A stretch of DNA of 64,000 nt from Acanthosoma haemorrhoidale (Eukaryota; Arthropoda; Insecta; Hemiptera; Acanthosomatidae), in the NCBI GenBank assembly GCA_930367205.1, contig OV884015.1, positions 103,480,509 through 103,544,508 of the forward strand. Direction: 5' to 3'. Positions 11,581 to 24,925 of the stretch are shown here, one piece after another (position 1 is the first letter of the stretch; every line of letters begins with the position of its first letter). Under the pieces are notes generated by a model. The model searched no databases. It saw only the letters and a program-made list of their open reading frames with translations, and was not told the DNA's origin. The translations under genes were made by a program, and so were the position numbers.

Positions 11581-12487
11581 AATATAAAAACATTAATGAA
11601 GACTTCACAAACAAGAGCGAGGTTGTTAGTTTTATGTCTTAATGCTATATGCAGACTATTTTTATTATGAAATATTGCAAATAAATACGAACATTAAAAT
11701 CTTTGTTGAAGACGTAACGAAATGGGTTATCTACGGTTAGCAGTCTTTTCTGACATCCCAGACTCATAGAGACTCTCCGACGGCCAGTCCTGGCACCGAT
11801 ATTATTACGCCGATAGTAAATTTATTTTAAAAGAATGGCGCGACGTACACAGGGCGATCTAAAAACAGCTTGAACTAGAAAATATTCTGAGAAACGAAGT
11901 ATCTTTCCACGTTGTAATTTATGCGGCAGTGAACTTTATTTAACAGTCTAACAGGCTAAATTTAGAACAGAGGAGCAGAATGTTTGACACAACTAACACA
12001 ACTGAAATAGTTGTAATTTATTTTAACTTACTATCTCCTGATAGATATCTTCGCAGTTATCCTGGAGGAAATGGTGGACTCCAGGAAGGTGACGCGTTGT
12101 GACTCACCCAGCTCCAGTCACTCGCTGTAACATCCCGCACGGTTATCGCCCGAATGCCTCGTTGTCTGCCACTATTTATTGCTTCTAAGACTTGTCTTGC
12201 TGTGCCTCCATGATACATCTTAATCAATGGTTCTTGAGTACTCTCCGATTAAGAAGGCAGTGTGTACGAGGTGAGAATGAATGGGAGCGGCCAACACCTA
12301 ATTATATCCGCGAGGCCCTCGCCGCCAAAACTAGACATCCGCCGGATATAGCCTGCCCTATCGTATCTCTACTGCGCGGAGGATGAACAACAACATCGGC
12401 TGGCGATTGTTGCAGCAGCATGGAGTCAAGTCAGTCACTTGTTACCATCTTATAGCCTACGGCAGTTACCTATTATCTGTCAACACA
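11581..12487. other. Intergenic, nothing recognised
   Basis: No shared repeat. A frame at 12192-12386 runs over moderately GC-rich DNA ('cgcgaggccctcgccgccaaa') but shows no recognisable protein family. Confidence 0.4.
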
Positions 12488-13005
12488 AATGATGGAAATT
12501 TATGGAGATCAACCATGTTCGTCAGGCCTTTGACATACAGACGCAGAGAAAAATGTTATGACGAAATATACAGCATTGGATGTGAAGGAAACGATGAATA
12601 GGTTATTCTGTTGTCGGAGCCACATGAGTTTCTTAAAAACTCATTATCCAAGTTCATGAAATTCCACAGTAAACTATCCAACCGCCCTAATCCCATAGCA
12701 CAGTCATTGCACTTCACCACTCATCCCTATAATCCTCCTCGGAGACTAAAGCGGCAGTGGCCTCGTGACAGTAGGAATCCTGGTAATGGCCAGTTTCTCC
12801 AATCATGACCTGAGCGTCTGTGGCTCTCACACTCATGCTTCCTCTTTCGCATGCAAGATAAGTCGATTTGGTAGGTCTCTAGGCTGTTTGTAAATACTGT
12901 ATGAATGAGCGAATGAATGAAGAATTGTAAATATAGTATGAAAGAGAACATTTATCACTATTACTTATTTCCCAATAAGTAATTTTATCACAATCTGCAG
13001 TCTTT
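12488..13005 (+). mobile_element. Chimeric retro-unit copy B: unique head plus jockey-like LINE tail
   Basis: Begins at the same base of the head as copy A ('aatgatggaaatttatggag'), and aligns with it at roughly 90% by eye across the head. There is a 10-base difference near 12,602. It continues through the LINE coding tail (MKFHSKLSN, RRLKRQWPRD) and a 3' UTR with an internal deletion at about 12,830. The end is near 12,985-13,005. Here the head is not preceded by LINE sequence, which places the unit's left boundary at the 'aatgatgg'. Confidence 0.72.
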
Positions 13006-13765
13006 TATTATAATTTTTAGATCAATTGACCATTATTATTATGGTTGCCCAGTACTTTAGATAGTAGAACGTTTCCTTTCAAGCAATAATGAATTTAAAA
13101 TTTTGCTTTCTGCTTCCTCTATAGTTGCATTTAGGATATCTATATTGTGAATATTGATTATTTTGTTGATAACTTTAATACAGAGATAACATTTCCAGCT
13201 AAGAAAGACTAATTAATATGATAGCAATGTCACCACAACAACTGCAGCTTCCTTAGTCCTTGAATCATTCCACAGGAGTCCAGAGATCAGAGGGGACTTG
13301 TGATAGATCTTTTTTTTTTTCCACTATCTAACTGGTGTTTTTAATTCCCTCTTTTCTTTAGAACAAATTTATTGCTAGAATTCACTGCCTTCCTCAACCT
13401 ATTTCCCAACAATGAATGACTACAGGGCCACGAGCAGGATACCTCAAAGACTATAATCCAGAGAGGTGGCTAATGCGCATGTCTCAATTTTCAACGGCCA
13501 TTCCCTTCTACCTTCACTGCCTCCTTGAGGAATAATAATAAGAAGATCGGGAACTCAAGGTACAATGGCTAGCCTTGTCCCATATGCAGTGATACTACTT
13601 ACTATGCACCTTACATGTACACTCCCGGAAATATGCACCTCTCTTAATTTGTATATATAGATTTAACCACTTCTTTATATCCTTTGGCAGGTCCTCCTAG
13701 TACAAGGATCCGATCACCCTAAATATTTTATATTTATCCCTCATCCGAAAATTCAAACTAGAGAG

Positions 13766-13803
<38 letters not shown>

Positions 13804-14511
13804 ATATTCTTTTAATCCAAAAATCCATAGTTATTATTGTTATTTTCCATTAAGTTTATTTTAATATATTCTGGAAAACCTTTTGCGATCGTTTGCCCCT
13901 TTAATAGTTCCTATTACCTTAGATAGATCCAGAATAAGGGACGTATCCCTGTACCCATCGGGGGAGTAAATCTGTAGATAGGTAAGATAGAAAGATTTTC
14001 ATTACAATTCGTATTGAAATACATGTTGTACGATAGGAATTATCATTAAATGGCTCTGTTAAAACAAATATTAATTATTAGCTTGGTAAATAATTCCGGT
14101 TTTTTGAACAATTATTAGCTAAATAATAATCTCCGGTGAGGCCTTTATCTGATCCTAACCCTTACACAAATATCATCAGAGCGACATCCTCAAGAAGAGA
14201 TCTTAACCGACACCACCACACAACGAAGGTGGTAGTGGCCTTTGGAAATGTAGACATGCGTCATCTGTGATATAGGACCTGCCACATATTTCCTTACCCA
14301 CATCGATACTTGTTCATCGTTACACTTTTGGCAATGTGTCAGCAGATATTGTGTGTTGCAACATAAAAAAGAAGCTGGAGAAAACACAAATGGCTTCACA
14401 TAGTCATATATCAGTTGTCAAAAAAATGATAAAGGTCCCGTAACGTTATTTAAATATTTACACATACAATTCCGGAAAGGAAATAAAAAAGCTTAGGCTC
14501 ATTTTCGATCG
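13006..14511. other. Intergenic; long poly(A) tract
   Basis: A run of more than 30 A occupies about 13,769-13,801 and could be the tail of an otherwise unrecognisable + strand retrocopy or a simple repeat. No gene supported; a small frame at 14190-14399 (-) has no features. Confidence 0.45.
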
Positions 14512-14905
14512 AATACTGAAGTAGGACTCGAAACTAGAAGGATTTAAAAGGACTTCATTGCTATGACTATATGAAACCAGAGGTATCTTGTTAGACCACA
14601 ATTGTTGGAAATTTTTTTAATGAAATTCAGTTTTTTTTTGTCTGTGGTACGTAGTACATTTTAGGTAGAAGCAAATGCACGAAGTACAGCATACTGTTTC
14701 GACAAAATCCTATTAAGAGTGGAGTAACATCCCTTAATTAAAATATGAAATCTTATTAATTAATGTCAAACCTCGTCTGTAAACAGACAAATATTTCTAA
14801 TATTATAAAAATTCCTTGGTCACTGAATTATTTTTTAGGTTAGGATACCCATCGTGTGAAATGTTCGTGAAGAAATAACAACCTTGCTGGCTGTATTTGG
14901 CATTT
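14512..14905 (+). repeat. Unclassified interspersed repeat, copy 1
   Basis: Aligns collinearly with 17,136-17,640. Shared landmarks are 'atcttgttagac', 'gagtggagtaacatccctta', 'tgtcaaacctcgtctgtaaa' and 'acccatcgtgtgaaatgttc'. No coding content, and no terminal inverted repeat that I can see. The strand given is arbitrary. Confidence 0.68.
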
Positions 14906-15178
14906 GTGGTTGCCCAAACCCATTAGGCCAATAATTGATAAAAGAATTACGCACCAAGCTGATAATTATTAATGTTAATGTAGTGACCGGCTAACTACAT
15001 AAGATAAATCACCCTATACTCTATTGTATATATATATTGTGAATTGGTTATAATATGTTGTAAATTAATTTAAATAAATATAAATAACATTACCAAACCA
15101 TAAGTCATACCAGTGTAAATATTTTAAACAATAAAAGACGCACCTGCAAAAAACTAGTCAGAGGCCCTTGAAGGGAGA

Positions 15179-15869
15179 GTCGGGTAGCGGCTAGGGGGCT
15201 GGGTAGGTCCCAGCCTAGAACAAGCAAGCTTCACCGTAACCCTGCGGTTTGGTTGGTCAGAATAAAACCCCAGGCCATTGGTTACTGGGGGCTATATATA
15301 CCCCCTAGTTATAGCCGATAAATTATTCTAACTACGGCTCTGTGACTGGTACCTGCAGCTGCACTGATGTTTCAAGGTTTGGCCTTCTCATTTATGAAAA
15401 CCTCTACATCTCTCTTCCTAACCTCGCTATGTTTTAGTCCGGCCTCAGACCCCACACTCTCCTAGTGGGATTCTCTGCCATCGTCTCGCTAACACTAGCA
15501 GCTCCTTGGGAGAGACCTCTCCCTCGCGGACAACGGTTGCTGTGGCCCTACAAACTTTACCTAGTAGTGTCTCCCACGGCAATCCAGTCTGCCTCTCTTT
15601 GGTTCACACTCGCCTTTGGGATCCGGACGGTTTTCGCCTACCCTCAGATACCAAGTGTAAATTCGTGGTCATTCCAAGACCACATAAACTACATACCCTA
15701 TACCTCTTTTCCTGAACATTCATTGTTGGGGCACATACCTATCAAATATGGAGTCAGATAGTACGGGAGTAAGACCCGTCATGAAGCAATTGTCCAGGTC
15801 ATAGCTTATTCAGCCCTCACTTCGTCACTAGGGCTAGGGTAACTAGGCACCCCCTTGTGGCTACCCGAC
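15179..15869 (-). mobile_element. Unclassified element with short terminal inverted repeats, fullest copy
   Basis: A 691-bp block more GC-rich than its surroundings. It starts gtcgggtagcgg and ends gctacccgac, so the outer 10 bases are inverted repeats. Partial copies in the opposite orientation occur at 60,533-60,761 and 62,390-62,735. Open frames inside (15465-15761) do not resemble a transposase. It may be a non-autonomous DNA transposon. Alternatively, it may be the 5' region of an unseen retroelement. A target duplication was not obvious. Confidence 0.6.
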
Positions 15870-17135
15870 AGTTAACAATCGTAGGAACATTGGGTACACG
15901 CGTGCACTCCCTGAACCGTGGGATCCTGGCAATATGCGTTAGTTAGGACGAATAACATTAATGCAAGCTGCATAGTAATCAGTGCATGTATTAATAGCGA
16001 TAAGGTTTGTCCCTGCACCTAGTGCTCCCAATCTATTAATAATGTCTTGTCTTATCTTTATTAAACAGACATCTGCATATTTAAGCAATAAGAAAAAGAA
16101 AACTAATATTACCCATTTAAAATAAAGATTCACTCACAGATTCAAAGATTCCAAACAAAGACTATTTTATTCATTTCTTTTACATTTTCGAATGATTAAT
16201 TCCTCGGAATGACAGAGCCAGAACAGAAGAAATTACCTGCGTAGGATGGTCCGGGGTAAAATGTAATTTTCTTTTTGAAGAGGTTTTTTTTTTCTTTTTT
16301 TTTTTATTAAAGGAAATGAACTGCTTTCGAGTTATGAAGTAAAAGCAATTAGTTCTTTTTATTTTTTGTCATTATCTTCGAACGAAGATTTTATCGAATT
16401 CCCCCCTCCCCCTCTTTTAAATTTAACTTGTGAAAGTTAAGTACCAACGCCTACAGTGTATGTTATGTCTGTTATCTGCATTATTTCTAAAACCGGTAAT
16501 GTCAACGGCTTGTGTTTAAAGATCAAAGAGAATTTTAAGTTTAGGTTTGAGTTGGTGTTTTCCCTTGAAGATTGGGTTGGGTAATTCCCCTCCCTAAGTT
16601 CCAAGAAGGTTTTCATAAATAATAGATGGGAGCCTCACTATAAAGAGAACATTTAATTAGCAAACGAGTGGCGCTGATCCGCAATTACAAACTAAAAAGA
16701 GGAATTTTTACTTCGCCTCTTTTAAATTATTTGCAATAATTAAACCATTAGAGAGGAAAAGGAGATAATTTTTTCTTAAGCTCTACAGAAACAATTAATA
16801 TTTATTAAACGAATGAAACCAACTTTATAATTCTGAATTAAATAAAAAAAACACGAAGCACCTTGTGAAAGTAAAATATTTGCAATTAAAATTTAAAGAT
16901 ATTAAATAAGTTTTTACCATTGCTATTGTTTATCTTGAATTTTGTTTTTCTGTTTCCTTGTTTTAGGGTCGACATGCCTCAACACAAACGAACAAAGTTC
17001 GATATTAATAATATAAATTATAAAACATTAGATATACACATGCATCAATCGGCATCTGACTGTTTGCTATTTATTTGGTCGGTGTCCACACAGCCTTGAA
17101 AAGGAAAATGAGTAGCTGAATATTAATAATAAAAT
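15870..17135. other. Intergenic, nothing recognised
   Basis: AT-rich with T tracts near 16,286-16,310. No gene or shared repeat noticed. Confidence 0.45.
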
Positions 17136-17640
17136 ACTGAAGAAGTACTTCATAGCTCTATTTGAAACTACAGATATCTTGTTAGACTACAATTCTTGGA
17201 AATGTTTTTAATGAAATTCAGTTTTTTTTTGCCTGTTTCGTGGTACGTAGTAAATTTTAGAGGTATTTGTTTTGGCAAAATGCTATTGAGAGTGGAGTAA
17301 CATCCCTTAATTAAAATATAAAATTTATTTGATATTCAGCTAGATAGCGTCATCCATCAGCAAGAAGGCGATCTCCACTTTTTGTAAAATCTCTTTATTT
17401 ATTTTTTCATCTGCCGTGAACGTTGCCAGTACTTTCCACCCTATGACGTTGAAACCTAGGTTCAAGGTACAGTAATGTCAAACCTCGTCTGTAAAACGAC
17501 ATAAATACAAAAATATTCCTACTAATATAAAAATATTAATGCAAAAGTTTTCCTTGGTCACTTAATTATTTTTTAGGTTAGAATACCCATCGTGTGAAAT
17601 GTTCTGAAGAAATAACAGCCTTGCCGACCTTGGGTTTGAG
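17136..17640 (+). repeat. Unclassified interspersed repeat, copy 2
   Basis: Second copy of the repeat at 14,512-14,905. It carries about 140 extra bases at 17,330-17,470 relative to copy 1, while copy 1 has about 40 extra near its left end. Same orientation, about 2.6 kb apart. Confidence 0.68.
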
Positions 17641-17699
17641 AGGAGACAATTAAAACAAAAAAAAAATCATTTACACGAAGATGCCAAGAGGGAGGGAGA

Positions 17700-18331
<632 letters not shown>

Positions 18332-18897
18332 TTTTTTTTCTTCATAGCCCCTTTAAATTAACAGATAATTATATACAATTATAGATCCTTTGTAGAAACT
18401 ATTTACAAATTATTTTTGTATTTCCTTTAGCGTCGCTACAATATATACAGGTTTTGTTATTTTATAAAAATTATATAATGGAATAAACAAGTATAATAAT
18501 ACATATTATACGTGACTGGACTGAACTGACTCTAATAAAGGTGATGGGGCACACCTTTTCATCAAACTTAAAAGTAACTTACATACTGATTCTTAACCTA
18601 ATTTCTCCCCGACAGTCTGTTGCCATCGATGCGGGAATGGATGGTGCAGTCATTGTGTTAAATACTGGATTGGTTAGGTGCTGCAACGAGTCAAAAAACT
18701 TGATGTGTTTCCGTGCGGATGAAGCAACGGGTGTAGGTCAGCGTTCTTTAACCTCTCGAGAGAGGTATGTAGGACCACTTTTCGCATGATCGAATTGTGG
18801 AAATATTGGAGACGTTTGGCTGGATTGTCAGTCAAGTGGGTAAATAGCGGAGACGAAGCGGCAGGTTGGGTGAAGTTAGCAAGTGGTGAAGCCATTA
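18332..18897 (-). mobile_element. Second LINE family, 3' end, sublineage A
   Basis: Minus-strand copy. The coding tail lies at 18,897-18,600, readable as DNPAKRLQYFHNSIMRKVV and SLERLKNADLHPLLHPHG. A 3' UTR runs down to an A-rich end at 18,332-18,339. The same tail and UTR occur on the + strand at 29,531-30,021. The protein resembles the end of non-LTR retrotransposon ORF2 proteins; the frame is broken. Confidence 0.72.
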
Positions 18898-20825
18898 AGA
18901 CCTTTTTCTTACTTTTTCTATTTTATTACTAAGATGAGTAGAGAAATGTAGATGCCTATCCATTTGTTTAGCCAGATAGTGCATTGAGAAACCGATTAAT
19001 TTTCACCTAAAGAAAAAATATTTTACATGGACGCAAATAGTATTGAGTAGGGAATCCAATTAGAATGTCGACGTACTGTTCAGTAATATATAATGTTTGT
19101 TGCGATTTAATCGGGCAATTATTTATTAACAAAAAGTCATCAAAATTGTGTTCGCTACTTTTTCGCTGTAGAGGTCGCACTACTTAATGGTGATGATAAA
19201 TCGAACTTAACTCGAAGATAGTGGTTGAAAATTGTAATACAAAGGGTTAATAAAGTAAAAAATAAAAATGTAAACGAATAACCAAACAGATATGTAAAAA
19301 ACACTGTTTTACTTCTGTAATGGTTTCTGTTGGCTAGTTTAATAACAACCTAATGGTTGGCAATCCTGTATTTGGTGTTTGATAACATGGATGCGGGTAA
19401 TGTTTATTTTATTGCCTTGTGTCATCAATCATATAACTGAGTGTGCACCAACAATTTACTTGACGGGTTACTGGTTGTCGGTCCGTGCTGTTAGCAACGA
19501 AAATACCTGTTAGCCAGCCTACAAGAAGACTCCTCCACACCTAGGACTAATTGATTCAGTAACAAATCTAAGAATCTGTTATCTGTCTCTAAAACTAACC
19601 ACACCCATGTATGCTCTTACTCAATAAGTCCTTATCACTGATGGTTGTTTGCACTTCACCTTCTGTCTTGTCTTTTATGTAACCTCTTCTCAAAAACGGA
19701 TTAGTATCTATAAGTCATATCTCTCCGGCCAATGTTTGACTTTTGAGAGGTTGAACGTCCTAACTAGGAAGGGGGGGGGGTGAAAGTATGGAGGGGCCCC
19801 ACCCCGACAAAGTGATTAGCCATCGATACGGCCGCCGAATGAATCGATTTATTTACTCGATAGGATCGAAGTAGGTGGCCGGGATGACGTATCCAGGGCA
19901 GCCTGATTTATGCCATTGCGAAGAAAGTGCACCATTGTCCGGATTAAGCAACTAACTGTACCGTGGCATTGCGAGCCTGTAGCGATGGCTACTGTTATGC
20001 TCCAGCTCTTCTCCAAGTGTGCCGATAAGCTTCAAATCCTTTTAGGGCAGGAGGAGATTTGAACAAAATGTCAAATCTTCATTGAATTTTAGATATTGCT
20101 ACATATCCCCCCACCCCTAGAAATAGTAGATTATTAATATTGCAAATACTCTCCCGGCCACAGGAGTTACGGGATGCGATCGTCACTCATCTGTCGAGCC
20201 TGCCTGTATGTTTTATAAAAGTTAAATCAATCCATCCAAAATATTGAAGATGTATTCCACAAGTATAAAAAGTCCTAACGCGTACACTATCCAAAGTTTA
20301 TAGTACTCATTAAGGCTGATTAGTTTTTAATATATCATTAAACGGTAATGCATTACTAGAAAGTTTTTAAAATTTTCCCAGTATTCTATAAATTCACTGT
20401 TTTTTCATTTCTCACAAGGTTGTGGGAAAATACTGCCGAAAATGGAAGCGACAGTGGGCATTAGTACGAGTACAGGTAGTTAGTATAAGAAAGACAGAAA
20501 ACAAATTACAGATTAAACCAATTACTTTTGCCGGAGACGGAGGAAGTAAACTATTTTTAGAGTTATAAATTGACTGGTAACAACAGTACTGAACAGACAT
20601 AGAACCCCGTACTATTTCATGGTAGACTAATGGGTATACCAAGACATAACTTAGTAAAGACGGTAATATTCAAAGATGGCACATTCGGAAGCAGAATTTA
20701 ATTAATGATTACCTTAAAAAGTTAGAGGTATTTCTTTACATGATAGACAACAGGGAAATAAATTTTAATACTTTCTTCTATATAAATGTTTTACAATAAT
20801 TTTAAATATGTGTGAATGATCGTCC
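18898..20825. other. Intergenic, nothing recognised
   Basis: Includes a G run at about 19,768-19,778 and otherwise AT-rich DNA. The open frame at 20412-20642 (-) has no recognisable features. Confidence 0.45.
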
Positions 20826-21068
20826 TTATACCCTAGATATAGGTACACGGGTATGAAAGCGTGAAGAGGGCCGGCCAGTAGCCCGTGAGCGTTGTCCCTT
20901 TGGCCTTTGCGGCGATGAGCGGTGACATTTGAAGAGCGACCCCCGCGGACACACCCACCCCGAAGAAGTGGAAGGCCCGGATGTGGGGCAGAGGTGATGC
21001 AACCGTTGCCACATGCCCCCAGCCCCTATATCTGCACTGCTCCCTGCTCCACATAGCTCAGGGTCCAT
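20826..21068 (-). other. GC-rich coding-like island, unassigned
   Basis: Base composition is much more GC-rich than the flanks and the block is open in all three minus-strand frames for 150 bases or more. One frame (21,054-20,833) reads as a hydrophobic stretch containing FFGVGVSAGVALQM, suggesting a membrane segment. I cannot name a family, the splice borders are not convincing, and it could be part of a repeat present once in this window. Confidence 0.25.
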
Positions 21069-24000
21069 GCACCCTGCTCTGGCGCTTTGCCATGTCGGCT
21101 CTTTGCTTCATAACCTACATCTAAATGTACAGCATATTGCCAAGCCCCAAGTTAGCTGTGCTATGGTGGTTTTAACGTTAGCATTCCTCCTCCCCGTGGT
21201 TTTAGAAAACAGTAAAGACGGAAATCAAATAAAAAAAAAAAAGTTTGAGAGCAAGTAAAAGAAACTGCGAAATATTACGCTTCAAGCTGATTTTAATACT
21301 TTTTTTTTATGTTTTATGACTCAGGCATTTACGACTTGTTTTTTATTTGTCGAACCAGGAAATGGCGACTCAAATCGTTTTTAGTCAAAATTACAGCGAA
21401 GGAGGATTTACTCAAACCAACCTGTCATTTATAAACCGTTATTGCTGGGGCTAACTCTGTCACACCGTGGTAGATAACTCCACTTTGAATACCTTAGTAT
21501 AGAAATATAAAAGGCATTATATTTAAAAAAAAAAAAAAAAACTGGAAAAATATTATTGTAATGTTCAATCTCTTATAAAAAGAATGAACGTGAATGAAAT
21601 GTTTGAAATTTGTAATCTCTGTCTCTTTCTCTCTCTCTATTTCTCTCGTCATATTCTTTTGTAACTATTAACAGTACTCGGTACCATGATTGCAGCACTC
21701 CATTTCCGTAACGGGACGTACAAAGACTTGCAAGTATTCCTGACTAAAGTCTGGTCATTGTATAGCCAGTTCCTCGAAAAACTGGTCACTACAGGTCCAA
21801 TGTTGAGATAGCAGACAGTACTCGACGGAGTAACCGCTAAATGAATCGGCTTGTGTAAGTGGGTTTTCCCTACATAGTTGTTACAGAGATATAGCAAATT
21901 ATATTTCGGAAATTTTTCCATGCATTTAACATATGGAAGATTTACTCCTGTTGATGAAATCATATCAATATCTTGACGTTCCTGACAGAGCAATATTGAA
22001 TACTAGACATTTGGCCTGCCGACTGGTCAGATCAACTAAAGATCGTAGATTTAGCCAGTAGCCTTCACATGCACAGACAGTCAGATCATAGTCGATAATT
22101 TCACTTAAGTTACTCACTCGTTAATGAACAATGCCGCTTTATGCGCTATTTTAAATTAAAACCGTTAAAAAGTTAGGTCAAGATCAAAAATACGACGGTT
22201 CTGTGTGTGTATAAGATAATAAATTATTTGCTTACGTTGATTGAGGGTTTTTTTTGCGCAGTATTGTGATATGAATCCCTATATTATTTATCAGTAAAAT
22301 ATTACAATTGAAAGTCAAATCAAGTCTGTAGCGCTCCGTTCTTTGGCCGTTTGTGATCAGCTCGATCTTCGGGTCGGTCTTCCTCGCCCCGACTTGAGTG
22401 AGATCTCATTAGATTATGTGTGCAGCGATTTTGATCTTCGCCCTGACTTGACCACTAGTGTGAATTGGCCTTAACGTTAATGTATGGGCGTTATGCTTGT
22501 TTTCCGTATCTCTGAGGCGCATGTTTGACAAGTGGTTTACGCAACCGTGTCATCAATACCAGATGTAACGAGCTTTGTCAACGCCTAACTTGTTGTTCGC
22601 CCCTGACGTCAGCGCCTTCTAAACGTTTAAATATATGAACAGTAATTTACGAAATCAGGTGATATCTTAACCTTGGTTTATTTATTTGTCATATTTTCAC
22701 TTACATTGAAAATAGAGTTATAAAATTCTAAAATTGTGCGGAGCAACGCGCTGAGTAAATTTTCCGGCCTGAACCTACGTGGCTCGTTCGTCACTTTTTT
22801 ATATCTGTCACTTGATGAAACAACAACCGGCCGACAATTGCAATAATATATATATATATAACGCTGTCATCTCTAGCATATTCACTGTTGTTGGAAATTT
22901 AACTGTTTAATTTATATGTTTATTATATTTATTATTTTGTTGTATATAATATGTTTAATTTAAAACAATATTCTACGACTCCCAAATCTCTGTATAACTG
23001 ACTGTATCTCTAACAAAGTGCTTCCTCTGTTACAGGCAAACTGCACAGGAACGCTGTCGGAACCAAAGGTAACCAACCGTATATTTTATACTGGCTATTG
23101 TTCATTTATATTGATAATGTGCATCTATCACTTGGTTGTAAAAAAATTATAACAACGATTATTGTATACATTTATAGTAGATCTGTAGATAAAAAAAATG
23201 ATAAGATAAAACCAAATATTAAATCTGAAAGAAAACCAAAATGTTACAAAATTAATACTTTTCAGGATTGAATTTTATGAATCATGGGGCATTTAATATT
23301 GATATTTTCATCAAATGGGCTCCATCTTCTTGAGAAATTGATACAGCCCATATTTCCTGGTTGTGAATATTTCACGAACCTGAAAGGTTACTTCAGTAAC
23401 AGAAAAATGAACGACAATACTTCTATTTCATTTAGAATATGGATATGGACAAAATACTTCGAGAATAAAAAATAGGGTCCGGTGCTACAACATGAGACAA
23501 AATTATAGATTCTAAATTGCGCAATATCGATAAAATTTCCGAAATACTTTGCTGGCGACCCAATTGACAATAGCGCCCGCTGATACAGCACCTGCTAGTC
23601 GACATAGATTGCCTTATCAGCACAATTGGAGCAGTCACTTGCTCAAACTGTCACACATCGAGATAGTGGCACCGGTTGTAAATCCCCTTATCTGCCATAT
23701 TCACAAAGGACGGTGTGCGGTTCTCGTCCTCAGGCGTCACACTTATTATATAGAGCTCAATAAACCAAGAGAGCGAACAGTTCCTACACTGGAGGTAGCT
23801 GTCATTTTATATTTTTTATATTATTTGTTTGCATCTCGTTCTAGTAGGTCGTATCAAACAATCAAGGGCTGTGATACAACTACATTTGTTTCTCCTCTAC
23901 CATCGCCGAAACGGGTCTTTCAAGACAGCAGGGAGGTCATCCCAGGACTTCGCCCAAACGCTTTGGTAGAAATTACACCCGATCGATCTTCAGTAGAACG

Positions 24001-24859
24001 TTATTTAATAAACAATTTATAATAATTATAAATAACACACTATAATAAACCAAAAAGTGAATCATAGACGAAGAAAAAAGTATGGCACGTGCGCGGTAGT
24101 AGCAACTGGTCAGTTACCTAGCAGCCGTTTGATATGCCTCATTCAACAGCGATCCATTTCATATTGAGATCCACGCACTTAGTACTAGTTAACCAAAGGC
24201 AATCATTGACAGAGTCGTTCTAGAACGTTGTCATTTCTCTCATTAAGCTGTTACAAATCTACTGACGTAGTCACATCACACCTTATATTCGTTTTTATGA
24301 ACAAATGCTATTCAGCCTGCGTTCATGTTCCGGCTGATATAACAAGGAGTTTATTAGAGTTTGAAAAAGATGTCGAAGAAGAATTTTATCATTAAATATT
24401 GTGTACAGGTAATGCGGAAATGAAGAAAAGGATTGGTTTAGTTCACTGCAACGTACGTGTTCCTTCAGCATTGCACCTGCATCGTACCCGTACCAAATCA
24501 TGTGGATTGTACTGGCAACTTTTTATGTTAACAGTATGCATTTTATGTATGAATCAAAAATATTTACTGTAAAATTTCTAATAATTTTTTTCGTATTACT
24601 ACCGGTCTTGGAACCATTCGATTTAAACGCTAATCGCCCATACCAACCATCTGTTGCAATATCTCATGACCTCTCGTCAACTATAATACTTATTATTTTT
24701 TGATCAACAGTATTAATACTATGTTATATATTATGTTTTTCTCTAATATTTGAAATAAATTACAAATAAAAGCTCTCGAAGAGTTGATGAGCTCAACTAA
24801 GAGAATGGATAGCGTCATGGCTGTTATTATAAATGCATACCATGGAAGTCCTTCTCGCT
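21069..24859. other. Intergenic, no gene supported
   Basis: Long AT-rich stretch. A 157-residue frame at 23549-24022 (+) is the longest open frame outside Tob apart from LINE remnants, but it has no family motif and its composition is ordinary. Around 22,330-22,480 a GC-richer patch has two similar phrases ('cgatcttcgggtcggtcttc', 'gatcttcgccctgacttg') and 'ccactagtgtgaattggcc', resembling the end of a small DNA transposon. (AT)n sits at about 22,845-22,860. Confidence 0.35.
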
Positions 24860-24925
24860 AAGTCCTTGTAGTAACGTGTGAATGGGTAACAAAGAAGGTG
24901 AACGGTTCGAATCCCTGTTGTGTCA
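24860..24925 (+). repeat. Possible tRNA-derived SINE head (B box only)
   Basis: A perfect RNA polymerase III B box, ggttcgaatcc, lies at 24,904-24,914. A weak A-box-like sequence is upstream at about 24,868. No cloverleaf forms, so it is not a tRNA gene. It may be a decayed tRNA-derived SINE or chance. Confidence 0.25.

Noticed and set aside
13769..13801. Poly(A) tract as tail of a processed pseudogene
   Set aside because: No recognisable gene copy upstream.
23549..24022. 157-codon + strand frame
   Set aside because: No motif, ordinary AT-rich codon content, no matching repeat; length alone is not enough in 64 kb.
24860..24925. tRNA gene
   Set aside because: Only the B box is present and no cloverleaf forms.
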